64,000 bases of DNA from Komagataella phaffii GS115 (GCF_000027005.1 NC_012964.1:1922001-1986000); one strand, 5' to 3'. Numbered from the stretch's first letter, positions 7,454-18,507 are shown. Translations and numbers: made by a program. The notes: generated by a model not told the origin, from the sequence alone.

Positions 7454-9781
7454 ATGAAACTGGTCAGGCTGCCTTCCCGAGGTATCAAAGATGTCAGTGT
7501 GAATTCTGACGATCAGGTTATTACCGCAGGAAAACAGCTGACGCTTCATGATCCTCCTTCCATAGATTCCATTGACTTGCCAGTGAAACAAGTTTTGGTG
7601 AATAAGCCAGTGGATCTGGCTAAATTCGCCAAGTTGGATGTCCACAAGGAGCAAATATGTTACACAGCAGAAAATGAAGTCTTTCTGCTGCCTTCATTTG
7701 GAAAAGAACCTCAATTGCTGATCAAGGACCAAGGAACTGTCCGGAATATTTGTTGGTCTTCAGATGATGTTTTTATCGCTATCACATTGACCAAAGGAAA
7801 GATTCTCATATTCCAAGTTGAAGAAAGGCAAGTTTTCACCACCCTAGAATTGAAAGAAGAAGTTAGAGGAGCGGTTTTTGATGATAAGAATGATTTTTTT
7901 TGTACATTGAGTGACACTTTAACAATTTTTTCACTCCCCACATTTACTGTCAGACAAAATCTTGATTCTTTACTCTCAAAAAATCTACTTGCCAAGTCAG
8001 TCGTTAAAATGCCTAGCTTTTCCCACGACAGTAAATGCATTAGTGTTCCCAATGCTTCTAAGAGCACCAACTTGGCGTTGGTTTCCATTTTACACAACAC
8101 GAGAAAGGATTGGAAGACTTGGTGCAGTTTTGTGGGCCATAAATTTCTCTGCGATTATACATCTTTCAATCCTTTAATATTTACAAACACGGCAGCTGAC
8201 TCTGACCTGAAATTGAAAAGCACGCCCCAAAATAATCCATATTTTTACATTTTGGCCACAGGAGGTAGTGACCAGACACTTGCCATATGGAATACTTCGC
8301 TTACGGAACCGGTGCTTGTAGTCAGAGATATCGTAAAAAGTGAAATCAATAACCTGACGTGGTCACGGAGTGGGAGCGTTCTTTATGTGCTATCAACGGA
8401 TGGAGAACTGTGTATCATTCAGTTTGTCCCCGATGAATTGGGCAAAAAGTCAGAAATAAAGATCAATGTTGCAAGTCATAAGAGACTTAAAGTGAAAGAA
8501 CAACCTCAAGACAAAAATAGCATTCCAACTCCGATTAAGTCTCCATCCACGACACCTCCAGATAATCAAATTTCGAAAACTGATCCCACGGCAAAGATTA
8601 CGACATTTGACCAGCCAAACGGCTTAGTTCCCAGTACAATTAAGCACCAAATAGAGAAGGATGAAAATAACGACGAAGAAAAAAAGAGACGAAAGCTAGA
8701 CTCGGTAGAATTTATTGGATCTTCTGTTGTCATCAACCCATCTAATTGTTTTTCAAAGGTAAGGCTCGGAACACCAAAAGTTCGATTACATTTTACATTA
8801 GAATCAGAATCTGACAATTTAACATTAGACGTCAAGAATGGACAGGGAAATGAATCATCACCAACTAAGATCACACTCTACAAAAAGATACCAGACAATA
8901 CGTACAAAGAGATTTTTGCGGATTTTATACCGAAACGAGTGATGTTAAGTACTGGAGGCTATGGACCCTTTTGGAGTGTGTGCACAACAGACGGCACTGT
9001 CATAGTGTACAGTTATAATGGTCGGCGGGTTCTCCCTCCTTTGGTTTTAGGAACTCCCCTATCATTTTTGCAAAGCAAGAATCAATATTTGATGGCTGTA
9101 ACGTCCCTTGGTGAATTGCATGTTTGGGATCTTGAAAAGAAAACTGCTCTTTTTGATCCAACTTCACTTTATCCTATCCTGAAACCTAGATTCGACAAGG
9201 ACGTACTAAGTCGAAGTGAAAACTTAACATTGTGTTCTATCACTTCCGAGGGTGTGCCAGTGGTGACTTTAAGCAACGGTAATGGATACCTCTTCAATAT
9301 ATCATTGAGAACATGGAATCTGGTTAGTGATTCTTGGTGGGCTCTTGGATCCCAGTACTGGGATTCTACAAACACAGGTGACAAAGATAGAGGTGTTAAT
9401 AATCTACTGGAAAGGAACACCAACGAGGAGCTCCTACGTAAAGGAAAAGGTCAAACTATTGCTAAGTTCAATAAATTACTCATGATGAAGGAAGGATATG
9501 GGGGCTTGGAAACCATTGTTTCGTTGTCACATTTGGAGAATAAGCTGATGTGTTTTAAAGTTTTAAAGGAAAAGGACAATTATCACAAGACTTTTATGAT
9601 ATACGTGAAACGAATTTGTGAATTAGGGATAAAAAACAGGTTACTTGAGATCTGTGAAGAATTGTATGAAACTGACAAGAAGGTTTTGAGGGAGTTGATT
9701 GAAACGTGCAGTGAATACAGAAAAGTCCAAAGAATTCTGCTTAAATACAATCAAATTTTAGAGGATGACGAAAGTAATTAA
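7454..9781 (+). CDS. HIR2: HIR histone chaperone complex subunit Hir2
   Basis: Hir2 is part of the HIR complex, which deposits H3-H4 independently of replication and represses histone genes. The N-terminal half is WD-repeat-like (for example LATGGSDQTLAIWNT and NNLTWSRSGSVLYVLSTDG). A charged linker with a KKRRK cluster follows, then the HIRA C-terminal domain (TFWSVCTTDGT-like, PLVLGTPLSFL, LGELHVWDLEKK, VSDSWWALGSQYWD). These blocks resemble Saccharomyces Hir2 closely, including LDVKNGQGNE. I chose the ATG at 7454 (MKLVRLPSRG), which gives 775 residues and starts like Hir2. An in-frame ATG at 7268 would add 62 residues with no family likeness. Confidence 0.88.
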   Translation: MKLVRLPSRGIKDVSVNSDDQVITAGKQLTLHDPPSIDSIDLPVKQVLVNKPVDLAKFAKLDVHKEQICYTAENEVFLLPSFGKEPQLLIKDQGTVRNICWSSDDVFIAITLTKGKILIFQVEERQVFTTLELKEEVRGAVFDDKNDFFCTLSDTLTIFSLPTFTVRQNLDSLLSKNLLAKSVVKMPSFSHDSKCISVPNASKSTNLALVSILHNTRKDWKTWCSFVGHKFLCDYTSFNPLIFTNTAADSDLKLKSTPQNNPYFYILATGGSDQTLAIWNTSLTEPVLVVRDIVKSEINNLTWSRSGSVLYVLSTDGELCIIQFVPDELGKKSEIKINVASHKRLKVKEQPQDKNSIPTPIKSPSTTPPDNQISKTDPTAKITTFDQPNGLVPSTIKHQIEKDENNDEEKKRRKLDSVEFIGSSVVINPSNCFSKVRLGTPKVRLHFTLESESDNLTLDVKNGQGNESSPTKITLYKKIPDNTYKEIFADFIPKRVMLSTGGYGPFWSVCTTDGTVIVYSYNGRRVLPPLVLGTPLSFLQSKNQYLMAVTSLGELHVWDLEKKTALFDPTSLYPILKPRFDKDVLSRSENLTLCSITSEGVPVVTLSNGNGYLFNISLRTWNLVSDSWWALGSQYWDSTNTGDKDRGVNNLLERNTNEELLRKGKGQTIAKFNKLLMMKEGYGGLETIVSLSHLENKLMCFKVLKEKDNYHKTFMIYVKRICELGIKNRLLEICEELYETDKKVLRELIETCSEYRKVQRILLKYNQILEDDESN

Positions 9782-9818
9782 TTTATGTTTAATCTATGAG
9801 TAATATCTCATTAATGTA

Positions 9819-10892
9819 TCATCGTCTGAGTCCAACCAATGAGTAGACCTCATCGATGGTTTTTTGTGCTTTCTCAGATGCTATTCTGGAACCTTCAATG
9901 GCAATTTTTTCTAGCAATGCATGGTCATCCTTTATCTGTTTGTACCTATAACTTGGTTCCTTTAATTCGTCGATAATCAAAGAAGATGTGTAATCTTTTA
10001 GTTGCGCTTTTGTAAAGTCTGAAATCTGATGTTCAATATTTTGTATGGACTGGCCCGTAACTGCGGCGATGAGATTTATCAGATTTGATATTCCCGGCCG
10101 CTGCTCCTCTGAATAATACAACGGACCTTCAATGGAGTCAGTGACGGCTTTATTTATCTTGTGAACAATGTTTTTGGAAGATTCATTAAAAAAAATCTTA
10201 GACAGCTCATCGGGGTCACTCTTTGACATTTTCTTGGAAGGGTTCTTCAACGACACAATTTTCTGGGTGGGAGCCAGCATTGTCGATGGTAGAGGAAAAT
10301 ACTCACGACCGACTGTATTGTTGAAAAGTTGAGCGATGTCCCTGGTTAACTCTAAATGCTGTGCTTGATCTTGGCCCACAGGAACATGGGTAGACTTGTA
10401 GATCAAGATGTCCGCAGCTTGCAACACCGGGTAAGTAAACAGTCCAAGTTTGGCAGAACCGATATCCTCAGACCTCAGGGCGGCCTTGGATTTAAACTGT
10501 GTCATGCGGTTCAGTTGGCCCATGGGAGTAATGCAGGAGAGAATCCAGTTCAGTTGGACATGTTGAGGAATTCTTGATTGAACAAACAGATTGCAATGTT
10601 CCGGGTCCAAGCCACAAGCTATGAGAGAGGCAATGGAGGTTTCAATGCTATCATTCAATCTTAAAGGATCTTGAGGTAGGGTGATTGAATGTAGGTCTGC
10701 TACGCCAAACATCAAATGAGAATGACAGTTTGATGGATTCGCAAGTTGTTTCCAGACTCGAACTGCACCAAAGTAATTTCCCAGATGAAACAGCCCGGTG
10801 GGCTGAATCATAGAAAAAACTGTAGAACCATGGGATAACTTAGTGGAGACCACCTTTTGAACGGTAGCTGCCGTTTTGGACATGTTGGACAT
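9819..10892 (-). CDS. MSW1: Mitochondrial tryptophanyl-tRNA synthetase
   Basis: A class I synthetase that charges mitochondrial tRNA-Trp. The class signatures are visible: PTGLFHLGNYFGA (residues 31-43, HIGH-like HLGN) and KMSKS (221-225). Other family blocks include GVADLHSIT, LFTYPVLQAADILIYK and PVGQDQAQHLELTRDIA. The 357 residues compare with 379 in Saccharomyces Msw1. The N-terminus (SKTAATVQKVVSTKLSHGS) is basic and hydroxylated, as expected for mitochondrial import. Two ATGs, at 10892 and 10883, are both usable. The gene converges on HIR2 with only 37 nt between stops. Confidence 0.94.
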   Translation of the reverse strand: MSNMSKTAATVQKVVSTKLSHGSTVFSMIQPTGLFHLGNYFGAVRVWKQLANPSNCHSHLMFGVADLHSITLPQDPLRLNDSIETSIASLIACGLDPEHCNLFVQSRIPQHVQLNWILSCITPMGQLNRMTQFKSKAALRSEDIGSAKLGLFTYPVLQAADILIYKSTHVPVGQDQAQHLELTRDIAQLFNNTVGREYFPLPSTMLAPTQKIVSLKNPSKKMSKSDPDELSKIFFNESSKNIVHKINKAVTDSIEGPLYYSEEQRPGISNLINLIAAVTGQSIQNIEHQISDFTKAQLKDYTSSLIIDELKEPSYRYKQIKDDHALLEKIAIEGSRIASEKAQKTIDEVYSLVGLRR

Positions 10893-11204
10893 ACGAGGGA
10901 AGTATCGTCTAGATGAGATGGGTGAGAAGACAATGGATTACGTAATCACAGTAGCTTCAGATCCTAATCTCATAAATAAATAAAAGTGCTCCCTCATCAA
11001 CTTGACAGCAGAAAACTTTGGTGTTGACTTCAGTTTTTGGAACACTGTTTTAGTGTTTCCCGGGATAATTTTAGGTTCTCTTCCTTAACTGGTTTTAAAA
11101 GGAATCAAGTCGGTTAATTTTACTTCTTAATCCCTGATTTCAAACGCAAACAATTATCGAAACTACAGGACGGTTACCACAAAGAGTTGAAACAACTATT
11201 GTTT
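10893..11204. other. Divergent promoter region MSW1/YPT35-like
   Basis: This gap of about 310 nt separates two divergent genes. It is AT-rich with T-rich tracts and shows no motif I would name. Confidence 0.5.
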
Positions 11205-11609
11205 ATGACCAACACACTACTGCAAAACGTACCGCCGGTCCCTATTCAATTGGAAAATGACGAGGAATCAAATAATTGGTGTACTAAAGTTTCCATCCCC
11301 AATTATTCTGCCATACAAGATAGCTATGTCGTGTTTCACATTCTAGTAACGACAAGACGAGGTAAACTGGAGCTTTTTAAACGATACAGCGAGTTTGTCA
11401 AGTTCAGACAAAGCCTGCTTACAGAGGCTCCCTTCAAGGCTAAAGCAATCCCGAAGTTACCACCCAAAATTATGGCCAAAATTCCTTCAAAAAGTCAGCT
11501 AGAGAAGAGGCGGAGGGGACTAGAAACGTTTTTGAACTTTGTGCTTTTAGATAGTGATTTGATGGGGTCAAGCATCAAGGAGTTCATTGGAGCTAAAAGC
11601 GAGAGGTGA
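11205..11609 (+). CDS. YPT35: Small PX-domain protein (Ypt35-like)
   Basis: Almost the whole 134-residue product is a PX domain, which binds phosphoinositides (usually PI3P) on endosomes and vacuoles. Visible signatures are ELFKRYSEFVKFR (the RYS-F motif that contacts the lipid headgroup), the proline-rich PKLPPKIM, and KRRRGLETFLNFVL. Saccharomyces Ypt35, which recruits Vps13 to endosomes, is a similar small PX protein of 214 residues with a longer N-terminus, so orthology is plausible but not proven. I chose the ATG at 11205; the open frame starts six codons earlier with TTG. The short N-terminus does contain a PPVPIQLE stretch; whether it serves as a Vps13-binding PxP-type motif is speculation. 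Confidence 0.68.
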   Translation: MTNTLLQNVPPVPIQLENDEESNNWCTKVSIPNYSAIQDSYVVFHILVTTRRGKLELFKRYSEFVKFRQSLLTEAPFKAKAIPKLPPKIMAKIPSKSQLEKRRRGLETFLNFVLLDSDLMGSSIKEFIGAKSER

Positions 11610-11981
11610 TGCAAAAAGACAAGTCATCGTAGGGAGTGGAGCGTTTACATGTCGTATGAGTAAACGTTCACACATAGATTACTACTTATAACCAATTCCT
11701 AATGCCGGAAAAAATGTTGTCTGGACCGATGCCCTTTGATTATGTCAGATAATTCCGTCATGTACTTTCGGCCCCAACCTCTTTCCCTGGATCTCCGAAT
11801 CTTGAGTCTATATCTCTTCCAGTTCACCCCATGCGAACTGTACTGTATGCATAAGCATTAATAACCAACAAAGCGATTGTATAGCCTATTTATAATAACA
11901 CATGTCACTTTATGTCCCTTTTCCTTTCAGATTTGTCACGCTGTTAGATCTAGAAAACTGTAAAATTCTAGATGCGCGCTA

Positions 11982-11988
11982 TTAGTAA
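11982..11988 (+). promoter_or_regulatory. Yap1-type response element upstream of TRR1
   Basis: TTAGTAA matches the classic Yap1 binding site and lies 72 nt before the TRR1 ATG, just upstream of the TATA box. Thioredoxin reductase is a well-known Yap1 target in yeast, so the context supports the call. Confidence 0.6.
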
Positions 11989-11999
11989 CGGCGAAAAAA

Positions 12000-12007
12000 T
12001 ATAAATA
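12000..12007 (+). promoter_or_regulatory. TATA box of TRR1
   Basis: TATAAATA lies about 53 nt before the chosen ATG. Confidence 0.6.
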
Positions 12008-12059
12008 GGCAACTCTTTCCTTTGCTTTTACCCCCTAATTTATGATAAAGAGTCTAAAA

Positions 12060-13019
12060 ATGGTGCACAATAAAGTAACAATCATTGGATCCGGACCAGC
12101 TGCCCACACTGCTGCAATTTACTTGGCCAGAGCCGAGATGAAACCCACCCTGTATGAGGGTATGTTGGCTAACGGTATCGCTGCTGGTGGTCAATTAACC
12201 ACCACAACTGATGTTGAGAACTTCCCTGGTTTCCCAGAGGGAATCAGCGGTACAGGTTTGATGGACAAACTGAGAGAACAGAGTTTAAGATTTGGCACTG
12301 AGATCATTACCGAGACCATCTCCAAGGTCGACTTGTCATCTCGTCCATTCAAATTGTGGACCGAATTCAACGAGGATGAAGCTCCAATTACAACAGACGC
12401 TGTAGTTATTGCCACTGGTGCCTCCGCCAAAAGACTTCATTTGCCAGGAGAAGAGACTTACTGGCAACAGGGTATTTCTGCCTGTGCTGTTTGTGACGGT
12501 GCTATCCCACTTTTCAGGAACAAGCCTTTGGCAGTTGTTGGAGGTGGTGATTCCGCCTGTGAGGAGGCCCTTTTCTTGACCAAGTACGCTTCCAAGGTTT
12601 ACATGATTGTCAGAAAGGATTACTTAAGAGCTTCTACCATTATGCAAAGAAGAGTTGAAAAGAATGAAAAGCTCGAGGTTCTGTACAACACTGTTTCCAA
12701 GGAGGCAAAGGGTGATGGAAAGTTGCTAAGTGCACTGACCATTGAGAACGTTGTCACTAAGGAAGTCAAAGACCTTCCAGTCAGCGGTCTGTTTTACGCA
12801 ATTGGACACATCCCAGCCACCAAAATCTTTGCCGACCAATTAGAATCGGACGAAGATGGATACCTCAAGACTATCCCAGGTTCTTCCCTTACATCTATTC
12901 CAGGTGTTTTCGCTGCTGGTGATGTCCAGGACAAGCGTTACAGACAGGCCATTACCTCTGCAGGAACCGGATGTATGGCCGCCTTAGACGCTGAGAAATT
13001 CTTGTCCGAGAACGAGTAA
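12060..13019 (+). CDS. TRR1: Thioredoxin reductase
   Basis: An FAD and NADPH enzyme that keeps thioredoxin reduced, and through it peroxiredoxins such as the TSA1 homologue elsewhere in this window. The product has 319 residues, the same as Saccharomyces Trr1. It shows the FAD motif [12 protein letters not shown] near the start, [12 protein letters not shown], the redox pair CAVC at residues 142-145, the NADPH motif [12 protein letters not shown], and the C-terminal FAD motif [15 protein letters not shown]. The start [12 protein letters not shown] matches the Saccharomyces cytosolic form. An in-frame ATG at 12042 would add MIKSLK. Codon use is strongly biased, as in a highly expressed gene. 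Confidence 0.96.
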   Translation: MVHNKVTIIGSGPAAHTAAIYLARAEMKPTLYEGMLANGIAAGGQLTTTTDVENFPGFPEGISGTGLMDKLREQSLRFGTEIITETISKVDLSSRPFKLWTEFNEDEAPITTDAVVIATGASAKRLHLPGEETYWQQGISACAVCDGAIPLFRNKPLAVVGGGDSACEEALFLTKYASKVYMIVRKDYLRASTIMQRRVEKNEKLEVLYNTVSKEAKGDGKLLSALTIENVVTKEVKDLPVSGLFYAIGHIPATKIFADQLESDEDGYLKTIPGSSLTSIPGVFAAGDVQDKRYRQAITSAGTGCMAALDAEKFLSENE

Positions 13020-13266
13020 ACACACGAACTTACTTCTCCCCCATACATAATAGATATTTTTTTCCAATAGACGCACAAGGAAAGACCAGTTTTCCAGAAC
13101 GATATAAATCAGTAGACAGACCTCGGACCAACCTCAAGCTATTATGTAATCAGAGCTGTTAACCCAACATTCGCGTGTTTTCGTACTTTGACCTTCTAAA
13201 TGTGTTCGCGCTGATGTCTTCCCTCTTCTTCTCTTTGTTTCCAACAGTGATTTTTGCCTACCAATC

Positions 13267-16200
13267 ATGGAAGATATACTCAACTTTAACAAGGAATTGG
13301 ACATCTCGCTGTTCGATAACGTTGTGAATGTTCTTTACAACGGATCTGGAAAGGAGCAGCAACAAGCACAAACCATAATTGCTCAGTTTCAAGAACATGA
13401 GGATTCTTGGACAAGGGCCGACCAAATCCTGGAACTCAGTACAAACAGTCATAGTAAGTACATAGCACTCAGCACTTTAGATAAGCTAATCAAGACGAAA
13501 TGGAAGGCGTTAGGAGTGGAACAACGGCTCGGAATTAGAAACTTTATCATCAGTATGATCATCAGTATGTGCGAAGATGACCAGGTGTTTGTTAGCCAAA
13601 AGGCGTTAATCCAAAAGTGTGACCTAACATTGGTTCAGATTATCAAACAGGACTGGCCTAAGAATTGGCCTGAATTTATTCCAGAGTTAATTGCGTCTTC
13701 AAGGGCTAGTTTCAACGTCTGTGAGAACAATATGGTAACTCTGAAGTTGCTGAGTGAAGAGATTTTTGATTTCAGTAGTGAGCAAATGACACAGGCAAAG
13801 GCTCAAGAGTTAAAGAATAGCATGAGTAGAGAGTTTGGAGAGATCTTCAAACTGTGTTTTGAGGTTCTGGACAAAGCAGAGAAGCCCTCGCTTTTGGAGG
13901 CAACTTTGAATTGTTTGCTCAAGTATATTCCTTGGATTCCTCTGGGATACATCTTCGAAACGGATCTACTCAACTATTTGAGTGAAAAGTTTTTCAAGGA
14001 TCAACAGTTCAGACTCACTAGTCTTAAATGTCTTACTGAAGTGAGTGCGATTCGTCCCACCCAAGAATACGAGCAATACTACCTGAAATATTTCAAGACC
14101 ATTCTCGAAGCTTTAGTCACTATTCTACCCCCAGATATCGATTTGAGACAATCTTACGAATATGCTAATACCACTGATCAAGTTTTCCTGAATGATTTGG
14201 CTATGTTTTTTGTCACATTTTTACCAAACCACGTGTTGAGCTTAGAGAAAGACGAAAACCTCAAACAAATGTCAATCGTAGCCCACCAGTACCTCATCAA
14301 TCTATCAAAAATTAGTGAGCGTGAGCTGTTCAAAACATGCTTGGATTATTGGAATGAATTTGTCTCTGACTTGTTCTCAGAAGTTCAAAAATTACCTTCC
14401 AAAGAACTATCTCCCTTGTCACAGCTACAATTTTCCAGTTCATTGGGGGGAGGCGCTCCAGATCCCGAGCTTTTAAATCAATTTCCGCTCCGTAAGCACC
14501 TTTATAATAAGATTCTCAGTGAGCTCAGAGTTGTTATGATTGATAATATGGTCAAACCAGAAGAGGTTCTAATTGTTGAAAATGACGAAGGAGAAATCGT
14601 TCGTGAGTTTGTCAAAGAAAGTGATACCATTCAACTTTATCAATCCATGAGGGAAGTTCTAGTGTACTTGACCCATTTGGATGCTGTAGACACCGAGAAC
14701 ATCATGAGAGAGAAATTGGCTAGGCAGTTTATGCCCTCCGTATGGTCTTGGAACAGGATCAACTGTTTGTGTTGGGCCATTGGATCTATTTCTGGTACCA
14801 TGAATGAAAAAATGGAGCGTAATTTCCTAGTTACAGTCATCAAAGATTTGCTGGCTTTAACCGACTTAAAACGGGGCAAAGATAACAAAGCAGTGGTTGC
14901 TTCAAATATTATGTACATTGTTGGCCAGTATCCTCGTTTCCTGAAAGCTCATTGGAAGTTTTTAAAAACTGTGGTTAACAAGCTATTTGAGTTCATGCAT
15001 GAATCTCATGAAGGTGTTCAGGATATGGCTTGTGACACCTTTATCAAGATTACTGAAAAATGTAAGAGACATTTCGTCATACAACAGGCAGGAGAGTCGG
15101 AACCATTCATCAATGAGATTATTCTCAATCTGCAATCTATCACTGAAGATTTGGAACCTCAACAGGTTCATACTTTCTACGAGGCTTGTGGGTGTATTCT
15201 CTCAGCGCAAGAAAACAAAGATGTGAGAGATAAGTTGTTGAACGATCTCATGAGTTTACCCAACATGGCATGGAATGCAATAGTTCAACAGGCTGGTGCA
15301 GACCCTACTTTATTGACCAACTCCGAAACAGTGAAAATCATAGCAAACATCGTCAAAACGAATGTTTCCGTCTGTAAGACAATGGGTCAGGGATTCTACC
15401 CACAGTTGATACTAATCTACGTTGACATGCTTTCATTGTACAATGCCGTGTCAACCATGATTTCTAATGCAGTTTCAACTGACGGCCTTATTGCTACAAA
15501 AACCCCTAAGGTTAGGGGATTAAGGACTATCAAGAAGGAGATTTTGAAGTTGATAGAAATTTACATTTCCAAAGCCAATAATAACCAAGAGATAGTGCGA
15601 GACCTGATTCCTCCATTATTACAAGCAGTTTTGAGCGACTACAATAATAATGTTCCTGATGCTCGTGATTCGGAGGTTCTGAATTGTATGTCTACCGTTG
15701 TTGACAAAGTTGGTGCTTTAATACCTAATGAAATTCTGACTATTCTGCAGAACGTATTTGAGGTAACCTTAGATATGATCAACAAGGACTTCACTGAGTA
15801 TCCAGAACATCGTGTGGAATTTTACAAGTTATTGAGAGAGATCAACAGAGTAAACTTCAACGCTTTGTTACAACTGCCAACCCAGGCATTCCAGTCCTTT
15901 GTGGACTCTATCTTATGGGCCTTCAAGCATAATAATAGAGAAGTTGAAGAGTCAGGATTAACGCTGGCTGTGGAATTGTTAAAAAACATTCAGGACCTAG
16001 GTAACAATGATTTTGCTACAGCCTTCTATCAGAATTTCTACTTTAGCATTCTGAGTGACACTTTCTACGTCCTGACGGAGCCCGATCACAAATCTGGCTT
16101 CAATTTACAATCGGAGCTTTTGAGTAAACTGATTCAACTGGTGACCGAGAATATCATTGCTGTACCGATCTATTCACCGGATCAAGCTCCAGCTGGAACA

Positions 16201-16500
16201 TCCAACTTGGAGTTTGTTCGTAATTATATTGGAAACATGTTAATGAACGCATTCCCTCAATTGCAAGAGCAGCAACTGGTTAACTTCCTTGACGTTGCAT
16301 TCAAACAATACAACCTACACACTAGATTTAAAGGAGTATTAAGAGACTTTTTGGTGCAGATTAAGCAATACGGTGGGGATCCTACGGACTATCTGTTTGC
16401 TGAAGATAAAGCGAACGAGCTGGCTGAGAAGAAACGGGCAGAATTAGAGAAGGCAAAACAAATTGGAGGCTTGATTAAACCTAGTGAACTTGACGACTAG
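13267..16500 (+). CDS. CRM1: Exportin-1 / CRM1 nuclear export receptor
   Basis: A karyopherin that exports leucine-rich NES cargo with Ran-GTP. The product has 1077 residues, close to the 1084 of Saccharomyces. The N-terminal importin-beta domain, the central HEAT repeats ([34 protein letters not shown]) and the C-terminal block ([13 protein letters not shown], [15 protein letters not shown]) are all recognisable. The residue equivalent to the leptomycin B target cysteine of human CRM1 (C528) is threonine here (T532, in [14 protein letters not shown]), as in Saccharomyces (T539). The ATG at 13267 ([17 protein letters not shown]) is the natural start. Confidence 0.97.
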   Translation: MEDILNFNKELDISLFDNVVNVLYNGSGKEQQQAQTIIAQFQEHEDSWTRADQILELSTNSHSKYIALSTLDKLIKTKWKALGVEQRLGIRNFIISMIISMCEDDQVFVSQKALIQKCDLTLVQIIKQDWPKNWPEFIPELIASSRASFNVCENNMVTLKLLSEEIFDFSSEQMTQAKAQELKNSMSREFGEIFKLCFEVLDKAEKPSLLEATLNCLLKYIPWIPLGYIFETDLLNYLSEKFFKDQQFRLTSLKCLTEVSAIRPTQEYEQYYLKYFKTILEALVTILPPDIDLRQSYEYANTTDQVFLNDLAMFFVTFLPNHVLSLEKDENLKQMSIVAHQYLINLSKISERELFKTCLDYWNEFVSDLFSEVQKLPSKELSPLSQLQFSSSLGGGAPDPELLNQFPLRKHLYNKILSELRVVMIDNMVKPEEVLIVENDEGEIVREFVKESDTIQLYQSMREVLVYLTHLDAVDTENIMREKLARQFMPSVWSWNRINCLCWAIGSISGTMNEKMERNFLVTVIKDLLALTDLKRGKDNKAVVASNIMYIVGQYPRFLKAHWKFLKTVVNKLFEFMHESHEGVQDMACDTFIKITEKCKRHFVIQQAGESEPFINEIILNLQSITEDLEPQQVHTFYEACGCILSAQENKDVRDKLLNDLMSLPNMAWNAIVQQAGADPTLLTNSETVKIIANIVKTNVSVCKTMGQGFYPQLILIYVDMLSLYNAVSTMISNAVSTDGLIATKTPKVRGLRTIKKEILKLIEIYISKANNNQEIVRDLIPPLLQAVLSDYNNNVPDARDSEVLNCMSTVVDKVGALIPNEILTILQNVFEVTLDMINKDFTEYPEHRVEFYKLLREINRVNFNALLQLPTQAFQSFVDSILWAFKHNNREVEESGLTLAVELLKNIQDLGNNDFATAFYQNFYFSILSDTFYVLTEPDHKSGFNLQSELLSKLIQLVTENIIAVPIYSPDQAPAGTSNLEFVRNYIGNMLMNAFPQLQEQQLVNFLDVAFKQYNLHTRFKGVLRDFLVQIKQYGGDPTDYLFAEDKANELAEKKRAELEKAKQIGGLIKPSELDD

Positions 16501-16881
16501 AAGGCCTACAAGATATCTAACAACGTTATAGTATGATGAATGAATTGTTATTACTATCCATTGTAGACTCGATGAGGGAGAAACGAATTACATATTTGTG
16601 ATGTTAAACCGTATTTGATCAATTACCATTCACAGGTGCTCCTGCTCTTGAATCTTATTTATCTGTGTTCTGAATTCACGTTCTTTTTGGTTCTGTTAGA
16701 GACATCCGTGGACCAATTGTCTTCCCAAAAAACCTTAAACCCCACAATAGATATCGCGGCGTTTGAACACATTCTAGACTTTCCTGGCTCACTTGGTGTT
16801 ATTTTGGGATCTTCGCGTCAAAGAATTTTCAATATTTACCTTCTGTTTCCGTGTTTTTGCCCAGTATTTACCGAAATAATC
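16501..16881. other. Intergenic, leader/promoter of the SKG6-like gene
   Basis: About 380 nt. The frame of the downstream gene stays open back to 16615 but contains no ATG before 16882, so I treat it as promoter and leader. T-rich stretches are present. Confidence 0.5.
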
Positions 16882-18507
16882 ATGATAACTTTATCCCCAT
16901 CACCCACTCTATATGCTAGGGCGGATGAGACTTCGACCACGACTTCCAGCGGAAGTAGGACGACCACTCCGGATTGTTCCAATCACAGATGTGATAAACC
17001 CTCTAACATGAGCAGCGCTGCCATAGCGGTGGCTGTTGTTGTTCCTGTTATTGTTGTTGCTATAGTTCTAGGAAGCTTGTTCTATTGGAATTATCGCAAG
17101 AATAAGCAAGAAGCCCTAGATGATGACAATCCAGATTTCAACGCTGATAACACTATTTTGCCAGACTTCCATTACCCGGGTGATGTGATGAAGAACAAGA
17201 CTGATATGAACCCTTTTGAGGATGAATCCTTAAGATATCCAAATCACATGGACTCTTTCATACTTCCTTATTCAACTGAGACTCAGTCGAAAAGATCCTT
17301 GGACTCATATTCCAAGAACTTGGGAGATTATCCTGCTTACAGACAAGCTACTCCTAGTTCTTCCACAAACCCCATGAACAATGGTTTAAAATCCGAGATA
17401 TCTTTGACAACGTTTACGACTGGACCGTCTATGGACAAGTTGGCTTCCTCCACTACCGGAATCCGATCTCCTGTGTCTAAAATTGCTAGAGAGTCTACCA
17501 GAACATCTCCAGTGAGAAGTCTAAGAAGTTTGGGAATCAGTCTGGTTGACGAGAATTTCAGTAAAAGTCCAGTTCGTTCGCATGAGCCTGAACAAGCTTT
17601 TGATGATGGAACTAAACAAGGATCAACTTATACCGTTCCCAATGACAGTCACCAGGAAGGCCCTGATGATGAACAACAGGTGGAAAACACTTTTCAAAAT
17701 AATGATTACTCTGGGGCTCAGCTTTACGACCATGAGACTGGAATTTCTGACAACGAGACCCAACACGTAGAAGATGAAGAATTATCCGAACATCTTACTA
17801 AAGAAGGCATACCTATGGTTCCTATAATACCTCAGCTACCCCAGAATTCTGATGATGAGTACAACAACGATGAGTTTGAAAACAATAATGCAGATTACCT
17901 ACAACCTCAAGCGCATGAAGACATTAATTCTGAAAATGATGATCTGACTGCAGAAGAGGCTGAGCAGATTAGAAGAATGAAATCGGTTTACAACACTTAC
18001 TTAAAAAGAGACCCCACAATGACCCATAAGAAATTACCAATAGAAAGAAACTCTGTCGCATCTTCCATTTATCCAGCAAATTCCACAGCAGCACCAGCAG
18101 AACAATATTTCCCGCACCAACAATTCAATTTTGTTCCTCAAGCTCCTGCTCAAAGTCAACGGCCGTTAGGGACCAAGAAACTCAACAAGCTGAAAAATCT
18201 TCCCTCTCCTCATGAATTCAATAAGAACAGACCATTTTCAACTGCTCAAGACCTGACTGAGTTTCAACCTCAAAGGAAGTTTTCCGTTGAGAAACAGGAG
18301 AATCCTGTTGCCGTTCCTTACAATCATATGGACGCTTGGAACGACATGAGAGACGGTGCTTCAGCTCCACATCAACTAAGGCAGTCCATTGTAATGCTCA
18401 ACCCCGTAGAAATTCAACGAAAAGAAGTGCACAAACCTGCCGGTGGACTAAGATCCTGGAAAGAAGGCTCTACAACCGGATCCAACCCTGGATCTCCAAT
18501 TATTTAA
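16882..18507 (+). CDS. SKG6: SKG6/TOS2-family single-pass membrane protein
   Basis: The 541-residue product has a short Ser/Thr-rich outer segment, one membrane span (about residues 46-69, SAAIAVAVVVPVIVVAIVLG) and a basic stop-transfer (YRKNKQEA). A long disordered cytoplasmic tail follows. The block just after the membrane (DDNPDFNADNTILPDFHYPGD) resembles the Skg6/Tos2 domain. In Saccharomyces these proteins sit at bud sites, and Tos2 anchors Cdc24 at sites of polarised growth. There is no cleavable signal peptide, as in the family. A Pro/Ser-rich C-terminus may bind SH3 or kinase partners (inference). The paralogue (SKG6, TOS2 or AIM20-like) is not resolved. Confidence 0.72.
   Translation: MITLSPSPTLYARADETSTTTSSGSRTTTPDCSNHRCDKPSNMSSAAIAVAVVVPVIVVAIVLGSLFYWNYRKNKQEALDDDNPDFNADNTILPDFHYPGDVMKNKTDMNPFEDESLRYPNHMDSFILPYSTETQSKRSLDSYSKNLGDYPAYRQATPSSSTNPMNNGLKSEISLTTFTTGPSMDKLASSTTGIRSPVSKIARESTRTSPVRSLRSLGISLVDENFSKSPVRSHEPEQAFDDGTKQGSTYTVPNDSHQEGPDDEQQVENTFQNNDYSGAQLYDHETGISDNETQHVEDEELSEHLTKEGIPMVPIIPQLPQNSDDEYNNDEFENNNADYLQPQAHEDINSENDDLTAEEAEQIRRMKSVYNTYLKRDPTMTHKKLPIERNSVASSIYPANSTAAPAEQYFPHQQFNFVPQAPAQSQRPLGTKKLNKLKNLPSPHEFNKNRPFSTAQDLTEFQPQRKFSVEKQENPVAVPYNHMDAWNDMRDGASAPHQLRQSIVMLNPVEIQRKEVHKPAGGLRSWKEGSTTGSNPGSPII

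Larger units (their letters stand above)
11610..12059. other. Intergenic, TRR1 promoter region
   Basis: About 450 nt before the TRR1 start. A Yap1-type site and a TATA box are listed separately; nothing else gene-like was seen. Confidence 0.55.
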
